Positions 42,855 through 51,559 of a DNA stretch of 64,000 nt are shown here, one piece after another. The notes under the pieces were generated by a model. That model saw nothing but the letters and a program-made list of their open reading frames with translations. It searched no databases and was not told the origin of the DNA. How positions within the stretch are numbered: the stretch's first letter is position 1; every line of letters begins with the position of its first letter. Origin of the DNA: Corynebacterium meridianum (GTDB lineage Bacteria; Actinomycetota; Actinomycetes; Mycobacteriales; Mycobacteriaceae); assembly GCF_016342265.1 (NCBI RefSeq), contig NZ_JAEIOS010000015.1, positions 330,947 through 394,946 of the forward strand, written 5' to 3'. The position numbers and the translations under genes are program-made.

Positions 42855-43820
42855 TCACCGCCTGATCAGCGGCAGCGGGCGGTACTTCGCCCGCAGGTCC
42901 CGCAGGGTCGCCGCGTGTTCAGCGAGCCTGATGTCCTCCGTCGTGCGCGGCGTGAACTGGCGTGCGGGCAGGGGGTTGCCGTCGATGTCGACACCGATGT
43001 AGGTCACCGTGGCGTGGATCGCCGTCTCCAGGTTGTCCCGGCCCCCACGCGGTGAGCCGGCGCGCAGGTGCACCGACGTCTGCATGGAACGGGCATCGGT
43101 GCGCATCAGCCGGGTGTCCACCTCGATGAGATCGCCGATGTTGATCGGGCGGTAGAACCGGATCCCGCCCGCGTAGACCGCGACGGTGGACTCACCGGAC
43201 CACTCCATCGTGCAGGCGGTCGCCGACTCGTTGATCCACTCCATCGCTGTGCCGCCGTGCACCTTGCCACCCCAGTTCACGTCGGTGGGCTTCGCCAGGA
43301 ACCGCGTGATCATCCTCGGTGCCTCGCTCGGGCCGTCGTACGTCTGCTTGGTCATCTCCTCCTCGATGGCCTTGCGCAGCTCGATGCGGGACAACGCCGC
43401 GGCGTGCACCTGCTCCTCGTGCTCGGTACCCGGCACGAATTCCGGGACCTTCTGCGAACGCCCTGTCGCCGCGTCCCGTGCGACGAAGATGACCAGGCAG
43501 TCGCACGCACGGGTGTAGACGCCCTCGCGGGGATCGGCGGAGAACACCTCGTTGATGATGTGCATCGAACTCCGGCCCGTCATCGCGATCCGGGAGCGAA
43601 CCTCGACCATGTGGCCGGAGGGGATCGGACGGGAGAAGTGGATGTGCCCGACATACGCGGTCACACAGTACGTTCCGGACCATGCGGTCGCACACGCGTA
43701 TGCGGCCTTGTCGATCCACTCCAGGACCCGGCCGCCGTCCACACCGTGGGCACCGGCGGTGATGATGTCCGTGGGGCTGGCCAGGAAACGGAGCGTGACG
43801 GCGGGGGAGGGGTTCGGCAT
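42855..43820 (-). CDS. Double-hotdog acyl-CoA thioesterase
   Basis: 321 residues with two hotdog domains in tandem (about 5-120 and 165-290), as in BFIT/BACH-type acyl-CoA hydrolases. The two halves repeat the same pattern: DGGRVLEWIDKAAYACATAWSG in the first and HGGTAMEWINESATACTMEWSG in the second. It probably hydrolyses acyl-CoA to free fatty acid and CoA in the cytosol. The ATG at 43820 has a GAGGA sequence 13 bases upstream; a TAGAGT -10-like element lies further up near 43870. Divergent to the sterol-carrier-like gene. Confidence 0.88.
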   Translation of the reverse strand: MPNPSPAVTLRFLASPTDIITAGAHGVDGGRVLEWIDKAAYACATAWSGTYCVTAYVGHIHFSRPIPSGHMVEVRSRIAMTGRSSMHIINEVFSADPREGVYTRACDCLVIFVARDAATGRSQKVPEFVPGTEHEEQVHAAALSRIELRKAIEEEMTKQTYDGPSEAPRMITRFLAKPTDVNWGGKVHGGTAMEWINESATACTMEWSGESTVAVYAGGIRFYRPINIGDLIEVDTRLMRTDARSMQTSVHLRAGSPRGGRDNLETAIHATVTYIGVDIDGNPLPARQFTPRTTEDIRLAEHAATLRDLRAKYRPLPLIRR

Positions 43821-43947
43821 GGGGTGTGTTCGTCCTCGGATCGGGTGACGGGTGAGCTATCTGGAACTCTAGTCACCCGGCGTCGCCGGGCGGGAACGGA
43901 CGTGCTTCCACCGCCGGGGCACGGTGCGGGTGTCAGGTCCCGCGGGA

Positions 43948-43953
43948 TAGAGT
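43948..43953 (+). promoter_or_regulatory. Leaderless -10 element of the SCP-like gene
   Basis: TAGAGT, 8 bases before ATG at 43962. Confidence 0.5.
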
Positions 43954-43961
43954 CGGGAACC

Positions 43962-44369
43962 ATGACCAAGACACCCGACCCGGCGGAGGTCCACGCGGCC
44001 GCGACCGCCGTCGCCGACTGGATCCGGGCCGGTGACCCCGATGCCGGTGTCCCCCGCCCGTCGCGCGGTGCACTCGCCGATGCCGTCCGACTTACCGCAC
44101 GGGCGCTCGCCGCGGACGCGCCGGGCAAGAGTGTGGAGGTCCGGGTCCCTCCGTTCGTCGCCGTGCAGTGCGTCGAGGGCCTGCGGCACACGCGGGGCAC
44201 CCCGCCGAATGTCGTCGAGTGCGATCCGCACAGCTGGCTCCGGCTCGCCTGCGGCCTGGTCACCCTCGATGAACTGCGTGGCTGCCCCGGCATCGAGGTC
44301 TCCGGAACCAGGGCACACGAGATAACCCGGTGGCTGCCGGTGCTCCACCTTCCCCGCGCGGGGGAATGA
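43962..44369 (+). CDS. Sterol carrier-family protein (Rv0807-like)
   Basis: 135 residues of the small conserved family that sits directly before purF in mycobacteria and corynebacteria (Rv0807 position in M. tuberculosis). Typical parts are VRVPPFVAVQC and PPNVVECDPHSWLRLACGLVTLDEL. The latter resembles SCP-2-type lipid-binding proteins; real function is unknown. A leaderless promoter precedes it. Confidence 0.85.
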   Translation: MTKTPDPAEVHAAATAVADWIRAGDPDAGVPRPSRGALADAVRLTARALAADAPGKSVEVRVPPFVAVQCVEGLRHTRGTPPNVVECDPHSWLRLACGLVTLDELRGCPGIEVSGTRAHEITRWLPVLHLPRAGE

Positions 44370-44419
44370 GCGGCCGCACCGCCGCCCCCCGATTATTGGG
44401 GGTTCCACGGCGCGGCGGC

Positions 44420-44425
44420 TAGCAT
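44420..44425 (+). promoter_or_regulatory. Leaderless -10 element of purF
   Basis: TAGCAT, 8 bases before GTG at 44434; this decides for the GTG over the ATG at 44458. Confidence 0.5.
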
Positions 44426-44433
44426 GATGCGAT

Positions 44434-45975
44434 GTGGCAGCCAGTGAAAAGCCGGAGATGACGGACGAACGGCCCAGCGGAAACCGTCGGGTCGATCTCG
44501 ATGATCACGGGGAGAATCCACCCCGCGAGGAATGCGGCGTATTCGGGGTGTGGGCGCCCGGCGAGGACGTCGCGAAACTCACGTACTACGGTCTCTACGC
44601 ATTGCAGCACCGCGGCCAGGAAGCCGCGGGCATCGCCGTGGGCGACGGCGACCAGATCGTCGTGTTCAAGGATCTCGGGCTCGTCTCGCAGGTGTTCGAT
44701 GAGCAGTCCCTCGAGGCACTCAAGGGCGATCTGGCGATCGGACACACCCGGTACTCCACGGCGGGCGGCGCCTGCTGGGAGAACGCCCAGCCCATGTTCC
44801 GCATGGCCCCGGACGACACCGACGTCGCCCTCGGACACAACGGCAACATCGTCAACTACCTTCAGCTCCTCGACGAGGCTGCGGGGAAGAAGCTGGTCAA
44901 CCCGGACACCGCACCGAGTGACTCCGACGTCATGACCGCGCTGCTCGCACACCGCATCGGCTCGGGACGCAGCATGCTCGACTCCGCGCGGGAGCTGCTG
45001 CCCCGTATCGAGGGCGCCTTCTGCCTCGTGTTCACCGACGGCAACACCCTCTACGCGGCCCGCGACCGCAACGGCGTCCGGCCGCTTTCGCTCGGGCGGC
45101 TGGACAACGGCTGGGTCGTCGCCAGTGAGACCGCGGCCCTCGACATCGTCGGCGCCTCCTTCGTCCGCGACATCGAGCCGGGCGAGCTGGTCACCATCGA
45201 CGCCTCAGGCGTCCGCAGCGAGCGCTTCGCCCCGGTGAATCACAAGGGTTGCGTGTTCGAGTACGTCTACCTCGCCCGCCCCGATTCCACGATCCGGGGC
45301 CGCAACGTCAACGCCACCCGGGTCGAGATCGGCCGACTGCTGGCCGCCGACCACCCGGCCGATGGTGCGGACATCGTCATGCCCGTGCCCGAATCCGGCA
45401 CACCGGCGGCGGTCGGGTACGCGGAGGCGTCCGGCATCCCGTTCGCCCAGGGACTGATGAAGAACGCCTACGTCGGCAGGACCTTCATCCAGCCCTCTCA
45501 GACGATCCGGCAGCTCGGCATCCGGTTGAAGCTCAACCCCCTGCGCGAGGTCATCGCCGGACGTTCGCTCGTCGTCGTCGACGACTCCATCGTCCGCGGC
45601 AACACGCAGCGCGCGCTGCTCCGCATGCTGCGTGAGGCCGGGGCCCGCGAGGTCCACGTCCGGATCGCGTCCCCGCCCGTCAAGTGGCCCTGCTTCTACG
45701 GCATCGACTTCGCCAGCCCGGGTGAACTCCTCGCGAATTGTGTCGAGGGTGACAACGAGGAACAGATGATCGACGCCGTGCGCACCGCGATCGGCGCGGA
45801 TTCCCTCGGATATGTCTCCGTCGAGCGCATGGTGGAGGCCTCCCGGCAGGACTACACCCAGCTCTGCTGCGCCTGCTTCGACGGCGACTATCCGCTCGGC
45901 ATGCCCGAGGGGAACCCCAACGCGGATCTGGTCCGCAGACTGCAGAACCCGGCGGGTGAACCGGCGCTGAATTGA
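44434..45975 (+). CDS. purF: Amidophosphoribosyltransferase
   Basis: First committed step of purine synthesis: PRPP plus glutamine to phosphoribosylamine. 513 residues. A propeptide ends at REE and the mature nucleophile is Cys34 in ECGVFGVWAPGEDVAKLTYYGLYALQHRGQEAAG. The PRPP loop is VVVDDSIVRGNTQ. Four cysteines of the type that bind an Fe-S cluster in Bacillus-type PurF are present (VFEYVYLARPDS region onward, KWPCFYGIDF, LCCACFDGDYP). It precedes purM by 146 bp. Confidence 0.97.
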   Translation: MAASEKPEMTDERPSGNRRVDLDDHGENPPREECGVFGVWAPGEDVAKLTYYGLYALQHRGQEAAGIAVGDGDQIVVFKDLGLVSQVFDEQSLEALKGDLAIGHTRYSTAGGACWENAQPMFRMAPDDTDVALGHNGNIVNYLQLLDEAAGKKLVNPDTAPSDSDVMTALLAHRIGSGRSMLDSARELLPRIEGAFCLVFTDGNTLYAARDRNGVRPLSLGRLDNGWVVASETAALDIVGASFVRDIEPGELVTIDASGVRSERFAPVNHKGCVFEYVYLARPDSTIRGRNVNATRVEIGRLLAADHPADGADIVMPVPESGTPAAVGYAEASGIPFAQGLMKNAYVGRTFIQPSQTIRQLGIRLKLNPLREVIAGRSLVVVDDSIVRGNTQRALLRMLREAGAREVHVRIASPPVKWPCFYGIDFASPGELLANCVEGDNEEQMIDAVRTAIGADSLGYVSVERMVEASRQDYTQLCCACFDGDYPLGMPEGNPNADLVRRLQNPAGEPALN

Positions 45976-46121
45976 TCCACGTGCCCACGACCGGGGTCGC
46001 GTCCTCTACGATCGGCTCCGGAACCGTGATGCGCGACCTGCCGGACAACGACGCCCCGCGCACCGCCCGGGTCCACACACTTCCACCGAGTACGCACCTA
46101 GTCCAGGAGAGACGAAACACC

Positions 46122-47186
46122 ATGAGCCCACACGACGAGCAAGGCGCCTCCTATGTCGCAGCCGGTGTCAACATCGCCGCCGGCGACCGGGCGGTGGAGC
46201 TCATCGCCCCGCTGGCCCGTCGAGCCAGCAGGCCCGAGGTGCGCGGGGGAATCGGCGGTTTCGCCGGACTGTTCGCCCTAGGCAAGTACGAGAACCCCCT
46301 CCTCGCGGCCGGATCCGACGGCGTGGGCACCAAGCTCGCGGTGGCCCAGGCCATGGACGTCCACGACACCATCGGCATCGATCTCGTCGCCATGTGCGTC
46401 GATGATCTCGTCGTCTGCGGTGCCGAGCCGCTGTTCCTCCAGGACTACATCGCGATCGGCAAGGTCGTCCCGGAGCACGTCGCACAGATCGTGTCGGGCA
46501 TCGCCGAGGGCTGCGTACAGGCCGGGTGCGCACTGCTCGGCGGCGAGACCGCGGAGCACCCCGGCGTGATGGAGCCCGGTCACTACGATGTCTCAGCGAC
46601 CGCCGTCGGCGTCGTCGAGGCCGACCGGGTGCTCGGGCCCGAGCGGGTCCGGACCGGCGACGTCGTCATCGCCATGGCATCCTCGGGGCTGCACTCCAAC
46701 GGTTACTCCCTGGCGCGTCACGTCCTGCTGGAGAAGGCCGCGCTGCCGCTCGACGGGCACATCGAGGAGCTCGGCCGGACCCTGGGCGAGGAACTGCTGG
46801 AGCCCACCCGCATCTACGCCCGTGACTGTCTGGCGCTCGCCGCGGAGTGTGACGTGCACACGTTCTGCCACGTCACCGGTGGTGGGCTGGCGGGCAACCT
46901 GGCGCGCGTCATCCCCGAGGGGCTCACCGCCGAGCTGTCCCGCGGAACGTGGGCTCCGCCGCAGATCTTCCGCACCATCGCGGACCTCGGCAAGGTGTCG
47001 CAGGACGAGATGGAGAAGACCTTCAACATGGGCGTCGGCATGGTCGCCGTCGTCGCTCCGCAGGACCGGGACCGGGCACTGGCGATGCTCACGGCCCGCC
47101 ACATCGACTGCTGGGAGCTCGGCACCGTCCGCTCCCGCACCGAGGCGGACACCGAAGCGGTGCTCCTGAAGGGCAGTTACCAGTAG
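46122..47186 (+). CDS. purM: Phosphoribosylformylglycinamidine cyclo-ligase (AIR synthetase)
   Basis: Converts FGAM to AIR with ATP. 354 residues: SYVAAGVNIAAGDRAVELI, the GIDLVAMCVDDLVVCGAEPLFLQDYIA motif and the GGGLAGNLARVIP loop are diagnostic. ATG at 46122 follows AGGAGA with good spacing. A strong terminator lies just beyond. Confidence 0.97.
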   Translation: MSPHDEQGASYVAAGVNIAAGDRAVELIAPLARRASRPEVRGGIGGFAGLFALGKYENPLLAAGSDGVGTKLAVAQAMDVHDTIGIDLVAMCVDDLVVCGAEPLFLQDYIAIGKVVPEHVAQIVSGIAEGCVQAGCALLGGETAEHPGVMEPGHYDVSATAVGVVEADRVLGPERVRTGDVVIAMASSGLHSNGYSLARHVLLEKAALPLDGHIEELGRTLGEELLEPTRIYARDCLALAAECDVHTFCHVTGGGLAGNLARVIPEGLTAELSRGTWAPPQIFRTIADLGKVSQDEMEKTFNMGVGMVAVVAPQDRDRALAMLTARHIDCWELGTVRSRTEADTEAVLLKGSYQ

Positions 47187-47208
47187 CTTCACGGCAGCGG
47201 TGAACCGG

Positions 47209-47257
47209 CGCCCCCGGGGCCCTTCCGTCACGGAGGGAGACCCCGGGGGCGTCTTTT
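47209..47257 (+). terminator. Terminator after purM
   Basis: CGCCCCCGGGG (47209-47219) pairs with CCCCGGGGGCG (47241-47251), enclosing a CCTTCCG/CGGAGGG-type inner stem, and is followed by TCTTTT. Confidence 0.85.
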
Positions 47258-47385
47258 CGCGTGCGGGTCGATGAGGATCGCCACCGGCGGTGCGTCGTGG
47301 GGAGGTGTGTGAATCGCCGAAAACCGCCCTCCACGTCACCTGCCGGTGCGGGAGGGCGGGTTCAGGTGCGACAACGCCCGGGTGC

Positions 47386-47421
47386 GGAAAAGAAAAAGAG
47401 GGGGACCACCGGAGTGGTCCC
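47386..47421 (-). terminator. Rho-independent terminator of the DUF3073 gene
   Basis: On the minus strand GGGACCAC (47421-47414) and GTGGTCCC (47409-47402) with a 4-base loop are followed by a T-rich tail (complement of 47386-47400). Confidence 0.85.
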
Positions 47422-47432
47422 GCATCATCCGG

Positions 47433-47654
47433 TCAGCGCCATCTGGAGGCGCTGTCATCGTCAGCGCCGTCGTCCTCGGACCAGTCTGCCCACTGGTCAT
47501 AAGGGTCTTCGGCCCGGTCCTCCTCGGAGTGGTGGCTCCCCTCATCCCGTCCGGACAGTTCGCGCTGGAGCGAGTCCAGGTCCATGTCCGGGATGTTGTA
47601 CTTCAGTTGACGAGCAACCTTGGCTTGTTTTGCCTTGGCACGGCCGCGACCCAT
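47433..47654 (-). CDS. DUF3073 small basic/acidic protein
   Basis: 73 residues, conserved across Actinobacteria in this location beside purM. It begins MGRGRAKAKQAKVARQLKYN (basic) and continues with an acidic tail rich in Asp/Glu. The function is unknown; the split charge suggests nucleic-acid or ribosome binding, which is only a guess. Its own terminator follows. Confidence 0.9.
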   Translation of the reverse strand: MGRGRAKAKQAKVARQLKYNIPDMDLDSLQRELSGRDEGSHHSEEDRAEDPYDQWADWSEDDGADDDSASRWR

Positions 47655-47677
47655 GGTCTGACCCCCTTGGAGTGATC

Positions 47678-47702
47678 GGGGCGCACGCGTACGCGTCGCC
47701 CC
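47678..47702 (-). promoter_or_regulatory. Inverted repeat in the DUF3073 leader
   Basis: The palindrome ACGCGTACGCGT (47685-47696) is flanked by GGGGCG (47678-47683) and CGCCCC (47697-47702). It lies 24-48 bp upstream of the ATG and could fold in the 5' UTR or act as an operator. Confidence 0.4.
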
Positions 47703-47881
47703 GGGGCGTGTTTCTAGTTCAGTGTATTCCTGTTAGACAGGATAGCCGGAACCGGGGGAATTTTCCGCTTTTGGCCCGTGACCTCGGTTTCTGCCCAACC
47801 CCGTTCACAGTGGCGTCAGTGCGACGTCCGCGTGGCGCCCGATCGTGGGGGCCGTCCGCGGTACCGCCCCGGACGGAGGGG

Positions 47882-48985
47882 TCAGTCCGTGATCCCCTTG
47901 AGCCGGTTGATCGCAGCCCGCCCGGGCTGCACGCCCCGTTCTCGCTCGATGGAGTCGGGGTCCACGGACACGGCAACCCCGTCACCGGCGCTGAGGCTCC
48001 CGGAATGCTGTGCACTGCGCTTGACCAGCGCGAGCGCGATGGGGCCGTAGTCGCAGTCGTGGACGACGGTTCCGATCCTGCCGACGGTGCGGCCGCGGTC
48101 GACCACCGGGTCCCCGGTGGCCGGGAGCTCGGGGGCGGAGCCGTCCAGGTGGAGCAGCACCAGGGACCGGGGCGAGCGGCCGAGGTTGTGCACCCGGGAG
48201 ACGGTCTCCTGCCCCCGGTAGCACCCCTTCTCCAGGTGGACGGCGCCCGGGTGTCCCTCCGTACCGATCCAGTGCGGTACCTCGTGGGGGATTGACCGTG
48301 GATCGAGATCTGCCGCGACCTCCGGTTCGAGAGCCTTGACCCGCTCCGCCGTCCAGGCCATGAGCCCCGCGAGCCGCAGCCCATTCTCCCCGTTCCCCGG
48401 GGCGCAGAGAGCGTCGACGACGGCACCGATCCGATCATGCGGGACGGCGATGTCCGTCCGGACGGGGCCGCGCCAGTCGACGCCGCGGACGAAAGACGCC
48501 TCCGGGGGCGGCGGGGGAGTCGCGCCGAGGACCGTGAGGATCGCGAGATCGGTCGTCTCAATCTCGACCTCGGACCAGAACTTCATCCGTTCCAGGTAGT
48601 CGACGAGTGTCTCCGCGGAGGCTGCGGGGAGGTCCAGACGGAAGACACCGCCGTCGGAGACGGTCAGGTCCGCGTGGTGGAGGATCCGGCCCTGCGCGTC
48701 GAGATTGAGCGCCGCGGCGCTGTAGCCGTCCGCGACGTCGTCGAGCTTCTGGGAGAGCAGTTTGTTCAGGTAGTCGGCGGCGTCGGGGCCGCTGACGGTG
48801 ACGACGGTGCGGTGGGACCGGTCTATCACGACACCGGGGCCCTCCACCGCGCGTTGTTCCACCAGCGGACCGCCGTAGTGCCACGCGACGCCGGCGGTGT
48901 CGGCCGCAGCATCGGGACCGAGAGCAGGTTGCGCCCCCGGGTGATCGAGGAGAACGGAACGGTAGCTGCTGTTGTCGGAGTCCAC
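47882..48985 (-). CDS. ygfZ: YgfZ/GcvT-like folate-binding protein
   Basis: Folate-dependent protein that supports Fe-S cluster enzymes. 367 residues. The signature KGCYRGQE is present in HLEKGCYRGQETVSRVHNLG, together with VTVSGPDAADYLNKLLSQ. GTG at 48985 is preferred because TAGCAT lies 7 bases upstream and overlaps the alternative ATG at 48994. Divergent to pabC, as in mycobacteria. Confidence 0.9.
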   Translation of the reverse strand: MDSDNSSYRSVLLDHPGAQPALGPDAAADTAGVAWHYGGPLVEQRAVEGPGVVIDRSHRTVVTVSGPDAADYLNKLLSQKLDDVADGYSAAALNLDAQGRILHHADLTVSDGGVFRLDLPAASAETLVDYLERMKFWSEVEIETTDLAILTVLGATPPPPPEASFVRGVDWRGPVRTDIAVPHDRIGAVVDALCAPGNGENGLRLAGLMAWTAERVKALEPEVAADLDPRSIPHEVPHWIGTEGHPGAVHLEKGCYRGQETVSRVHNLGRSPRSLVLLHLDGSAPELPATGDPVVDRGRTVGRIGTVVHDCDYGPIALALVKRSAQHSGSLSAGDGVAVSVDPDSIERERGVQPGRAAINRLKGITD

Positions 48986-48992
48986 ACCACGC

Positions 48993-48998
48993 ATGCTA
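48993..48998 (-). promoter_or_regulatory. Leaderless -10 element of ygfZ
   Basis: TAGCAT on the minus strand; 7 bases later comes GTG at 48985. It overlaps the ATG at 48994, which argues against that start. Confidence 0.4.
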
Positions 48999-49048
48999 GT
49001 CGCTGCACCCGGTCGGGTGCCCGCCGCCGGAGGTCGCCGCTTCAGCGA

Positions 49049-49054
49049 TAGGCT
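49049..49054 (+). promoter_or_regulatory. Leaderless -10 element of pabC
   Basis: TAGGCT, 6 bases before ATG at 49061. Confidence 0.5.
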
Positions 49055-49060
49055 GTGTGC

Positions 49061-49963
49061 ATGAGCAGCACTCGCCCCGGCCCTGTCATCCTCATCGTGG
49101 AACCCTCCGGGGGGTCGAGCCGGCGCCACAACCCGGAACTCGCGATGCTCTACGCCGACGACCTGGGGGTGACCAGAGGAGACGGAATCTTCGAGACCCT
49201 CCTGGTTCGGGACGGCTCAGCCCGGAACCTGGAACGCCACCTCGAGCGGTTCGCCGCTTCCGCACGGATGCTGAGCCTCCCCGAGCCGAACGCCGCGCAG
49301 TGGGCGAAGACGACGGCCGAGGCCGTCGCCGATTGGGTGGACTCCGGTGGCGACGAGGCGGCGTGCGTCTGGACGTACACCCGCGGGCGGGAATCCACGG
49401 GCCGGCCGACCGGCTGGATCACCGTGAAACCCGTCTCCGAGAAGGTCCTCCGCCAGCGGCGCGAGGGGGTGTCCGTGCTGACGACCCCACGCGGGTACTC
49501 GATCACCCCGACGCTCCCGGAGCGGGGCGCCGGTGGCGGGGAGACGCCACCCTGGTTGGTCACCGGCGCCAAGACACTGAATTACGCGGCGAACATGGCG
49601 GCCCTCCGGTACGCCGCGGCCAAAGGTTTCGATGACGTCATATTCACCGACGACGGGCGGGTCCTGGAGGGGGCGACCTCGACGGTGGTCACTGTGACCG
49701 GGAAGACGCTGCGGACCCCACCCCCGGGGCGGGACCTGCTGCCCGGAACCACGCAGGCCGCGCTCTTCAGCTACGCCGGGACCCACGGGTGGACCTGCCT
49801 CGAGGAGCCCGTGGACGTCACCGATCTGCTGTCCGCCGACAGCGTGTGGCTGTGCAGCTCCGTGCGCCTCGCGGTGAGGGTGGTCCGCATCAACGACAGA
49901 CAGCTCCCGGAGACGGCCGCGGTGGCCGGGATCCGGGAGCTGTTGACGGCTGCGCTCAGCTGA
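49061..49963 (+). CDS. pabC: Aminodeoxychorismate lyase (class IV aminotransferase fold)
   Basis: Forms p-aminobenzoate from 4-amino-4-deoxychorismate for folate synthesis. 300 residues, PLP enzyme of fold type IV: the Schiff-base Lys is K171 in VTGAKTLNYAANMAAL, and GRVLEGATSTVVTV carries the PLP-contacting Glu. GVTRGDGIFETLLVRDG is the N-terminal domain signature. A branched-chain or D-amino-acid aminotransferase role is possible, but the context next to ygfZ fits PabC. Confidence 0.88.
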   Translation: MSSTRPGPVILIVEPSGGSSRRHNPELAMLYADDLGVTRGDGIFETLLVRDGSARNLERHLERFAASARMLSLPEPNAAQWAKTTAEAVADWVDSGGDEAACVWTYTRGRESTGRPTGWITVKPVSEKVLRQRREGVSVLTTPRGYSITPTLPERGAGGGETPPWLVTGAKTLNYAANMAALRYAAAKGFDDVIFTDDGRVLEGATSTVVTVTGKTLRTPPPGRDLLPGTTQAALFSYAGTHGWTCLEEPVDVTDLLSADSVWLCSSVRLAVRVVRINDRQLPETAAVAGIRELLTAALS

Positions 49964-49970
49964 GCGGGAG

Positions 49971-50672
49971 TCAGCCCATGAAGCGCTTGAGCTGGGCCGA
50001 CATCCTGGGGTGCAGGGCGCCGTCGACGAGGCGCTCGTCAACCCATCCCAGATCGTTGTTGGGCAGCAGTCCGTAGAGCCGCTTTCCCGGCCCGAGGGTC
50101 GACGGACCCGTCGCCGTCACCATCGTCGAGGCGCTCTCCAGCTGCCAGGCCCGCTCGGTGATCGGCTCGCCGTAGAGGATCTCCACGACGCCGGTGGAGT
50201 GGCAGCAGATCAGCTCGATCTCGTCCTTCTCGCTGATCCGCAGGAAACCGGTCTCCCGCTGATCGGCACCGGCGGGCTTCCCCTCATCGTCGAGCTTCCA
50301 GATCCTCGACTCATAGGAGATGTAGTTCTCGCCGTCGTGCGCGAAGGTGAGCTGCTGACCGAAGTTGTACTGGCCGTCCGTGGCGGTGTCCGCCTGGCCC
50401 TCACCGCGCCACACCCCGATCAACGGCAGCAACGCCAGGAGGCCATCGTGCAGACTCGGCCCCTGACGCAGGTTGGCTGTGTCGTCCGGCACCGGGAGAT
50501 CACCGAGCCCCGGGATGTTCCGGCCCGCGGTCTGCTGCGCCTGCTCCGCGGCCAGGTTCACCGCGTCGCTTCCGTTCAGCGGCGCGCCTGGGCCGGTCTG
50601 GCCCGCTGCGGCGGCGTCGGCGGGGGTGTCGGGACGGGGGCTTTCCGGGCTGGGGTTCGTCGAGTCATCCAT
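49971..50672 (-). CDS. Nitrobindin/FABP-like beta-barrel protein (Rv0813c-like)
   Basis: 233 residues. After an N-terminal Pro/Ala-rich low-complexity tail of about 75 residues, a beta-barrel domain follows with GVWRGEG (family GxWxGxG) and a C-terminal MSAQLKRF helix. It is the homologue of mycobacterial Rv0813c, a fatty-acid-binding-protein-like barrel. The heme-binding His of true nitrobindins could not be assigned with certainty. A TAGGCT -10 sits 8 bases before ATG. Confidence 0.88.
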   Translation of the reverse strand: MDDSTNPSPESPRPDTPADAAAAGQTGPGAPLNGSDAVNLAAEQAQQTAGRNIPGLGDLPVPDDTANLRQGPSLHDGLLALLPLIGVWRGEGQADTATDGQYNFGQQLTFAHDGENYISYESRIWKLDDEGKPAGADQRETGFLRISEKDEIELICCHSTGVVEILYGEPITERAWQLESASTMVTATGPSTLGPGKRLYGLLPNNDLGWVDERLVDGALHPRMSAQLKRFMG

Positions 50673-50680
50673 GGGCTACA

Positions 50681-50686
50681 AGCCTA
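50681..50686 (-). promoter_or_regulatory. Leaderless -10 element of the nitrobindin-like gene
   Basis: TAGGCT on the minus strand, 8 bases before ATG at 50672. Confidence 0.5.
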
Positions 50687-50724
50687 GCGGTCAGGCCACC
50701 GTCGTGTCCCGCCGGTGTCCCCGG

Positions 50725-51504
50725 TCAGCTGGGCGGCGCACCGGCCCCCGGGAGCGCCCCCGGTCCCGGGCCGACCGGAAGAATCGGGGTCTCGCCGACC
50801 ACGACGTTGCGTTGCCGGGACTCCAGGTAGATGGAGCCACCGGAGCAGAACACCTTGTCCACCCGGGTGGGCAGCGGTAGGTCCTCTGTCCGGAGCCGCC
50901 AGGTGAAGATCGAGCGGACCTCGTCCGTGCGATCCTCGGGCACGCCCACGAGCCGGTACGGGGTCATCGTCAGATCGGGTCCCTTGATCCGCAGCCGCAC
51001 GTAGACCGTCACCGGTCGGTCGAACCCGGGTGGTGTGCCGGTCAGGCGCGCCTCGGTCGCCGGTTGTGCCGCGGGCGAGATGTCGGTCGGGTGGGCGATG
51101 TCGAGGTCCGTGACCCCGATCCGTGTCCCGAGGGCGACGCCGTCGAGCCGTACCGTCCGGGCTATGACCGATGCCGGCGCACCGATGATCTCCCCGCTGA
51201 GAACCCGGTCGCGGGTGAGCTCGAGATCACGGATCTCGGTGCGCAGGTTGGCCGTCCCTATCCCGTCGACCTGTACGTCCCCCGCCTCGACGACGACGGT
51301 CGGCACCACGTGCGTCACCAGTGCTCCGAGATGGGGGAGACCGCCGACCGTCACCCGCGGGCTCTGGTCGATGTCCTCGTCGGCGCGGACCTCCGCGGAG
51401 ATCCTCCGTTCGGTGTGCACGGCCGCGGCGGTGTCGACGGTCCATAGGACGGCGAGCAGGACCACCGCGGACAGCAGCAGTCGGCGGAGCGGGGATGGTT
51501 TCAC
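50725..51504 (-). CDS. lmeA: DUF2993 protein, LmeA-like (lipomannan elongation)
   Basis: 259 residues. One N-terminal hydrophobic segment (RRLLLSAVVLLAVLWTVDTAAA) acts as signal or anchor; the rest is the DUF2993 beta-sheet domain (ADEDIDQSPRVTVGGLPHLGALVTH...). The mycobacterial homologue LmeA (Rv0817c position) binds phosphoinositides and supports mannan chain elongation of lipomannan in the periplasm. GTG at 51504 is the best start although GGAGGT lies too close to it; the upstream in-frame ATG (51561) overlaps the ATG of mshD on the other strand and is less likely. Confidence 0.82.
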   Translation of the reverse strand: MKPSPLRRLLLSAVVLLAVLWTVDTAAAVHTERRISAEVRADEDIDQSPRVTVGGLPHLGALVTHVVPTVVVEAGDVQVDGIGTANLRTEIRDLELTRDRVLSGEIIGAPASVIARTVRLDGVALGTRIGVTDLDIAHPTDISPAAQPATEARLTGTPPGFDRPVTVYVRLRIKGPDLTMTPYRLVGVPEDRTDEVRSIFTWRLRTEDLPLPTRVDKVFCSGGSIYLESRQRNVVVGETPILPVGPGPGALPGAGAPPS

Positions 51505-51545
51505 ACCTCCAAGGTTTACCGCACGTGGTCCCGACGGGTTTTCAC

Positions 51546-51551
51546 TAGCCT
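51546..51551 (+). promoter_or_regulatory. Leaderless -10 element of mshD
   Basis: TAGCCT, 8 bases before ATG at 51560. Confidence 0.45.
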
Positions 51552-51559
51552 GGGAACCC

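Noticed and set aside
48986..48994. ATG at 48994 as the ygfZ start
   Set aside because: It overlaps a TAGCAT -10 box whose spacing fits GTG at 48985; kept only as an alternative.
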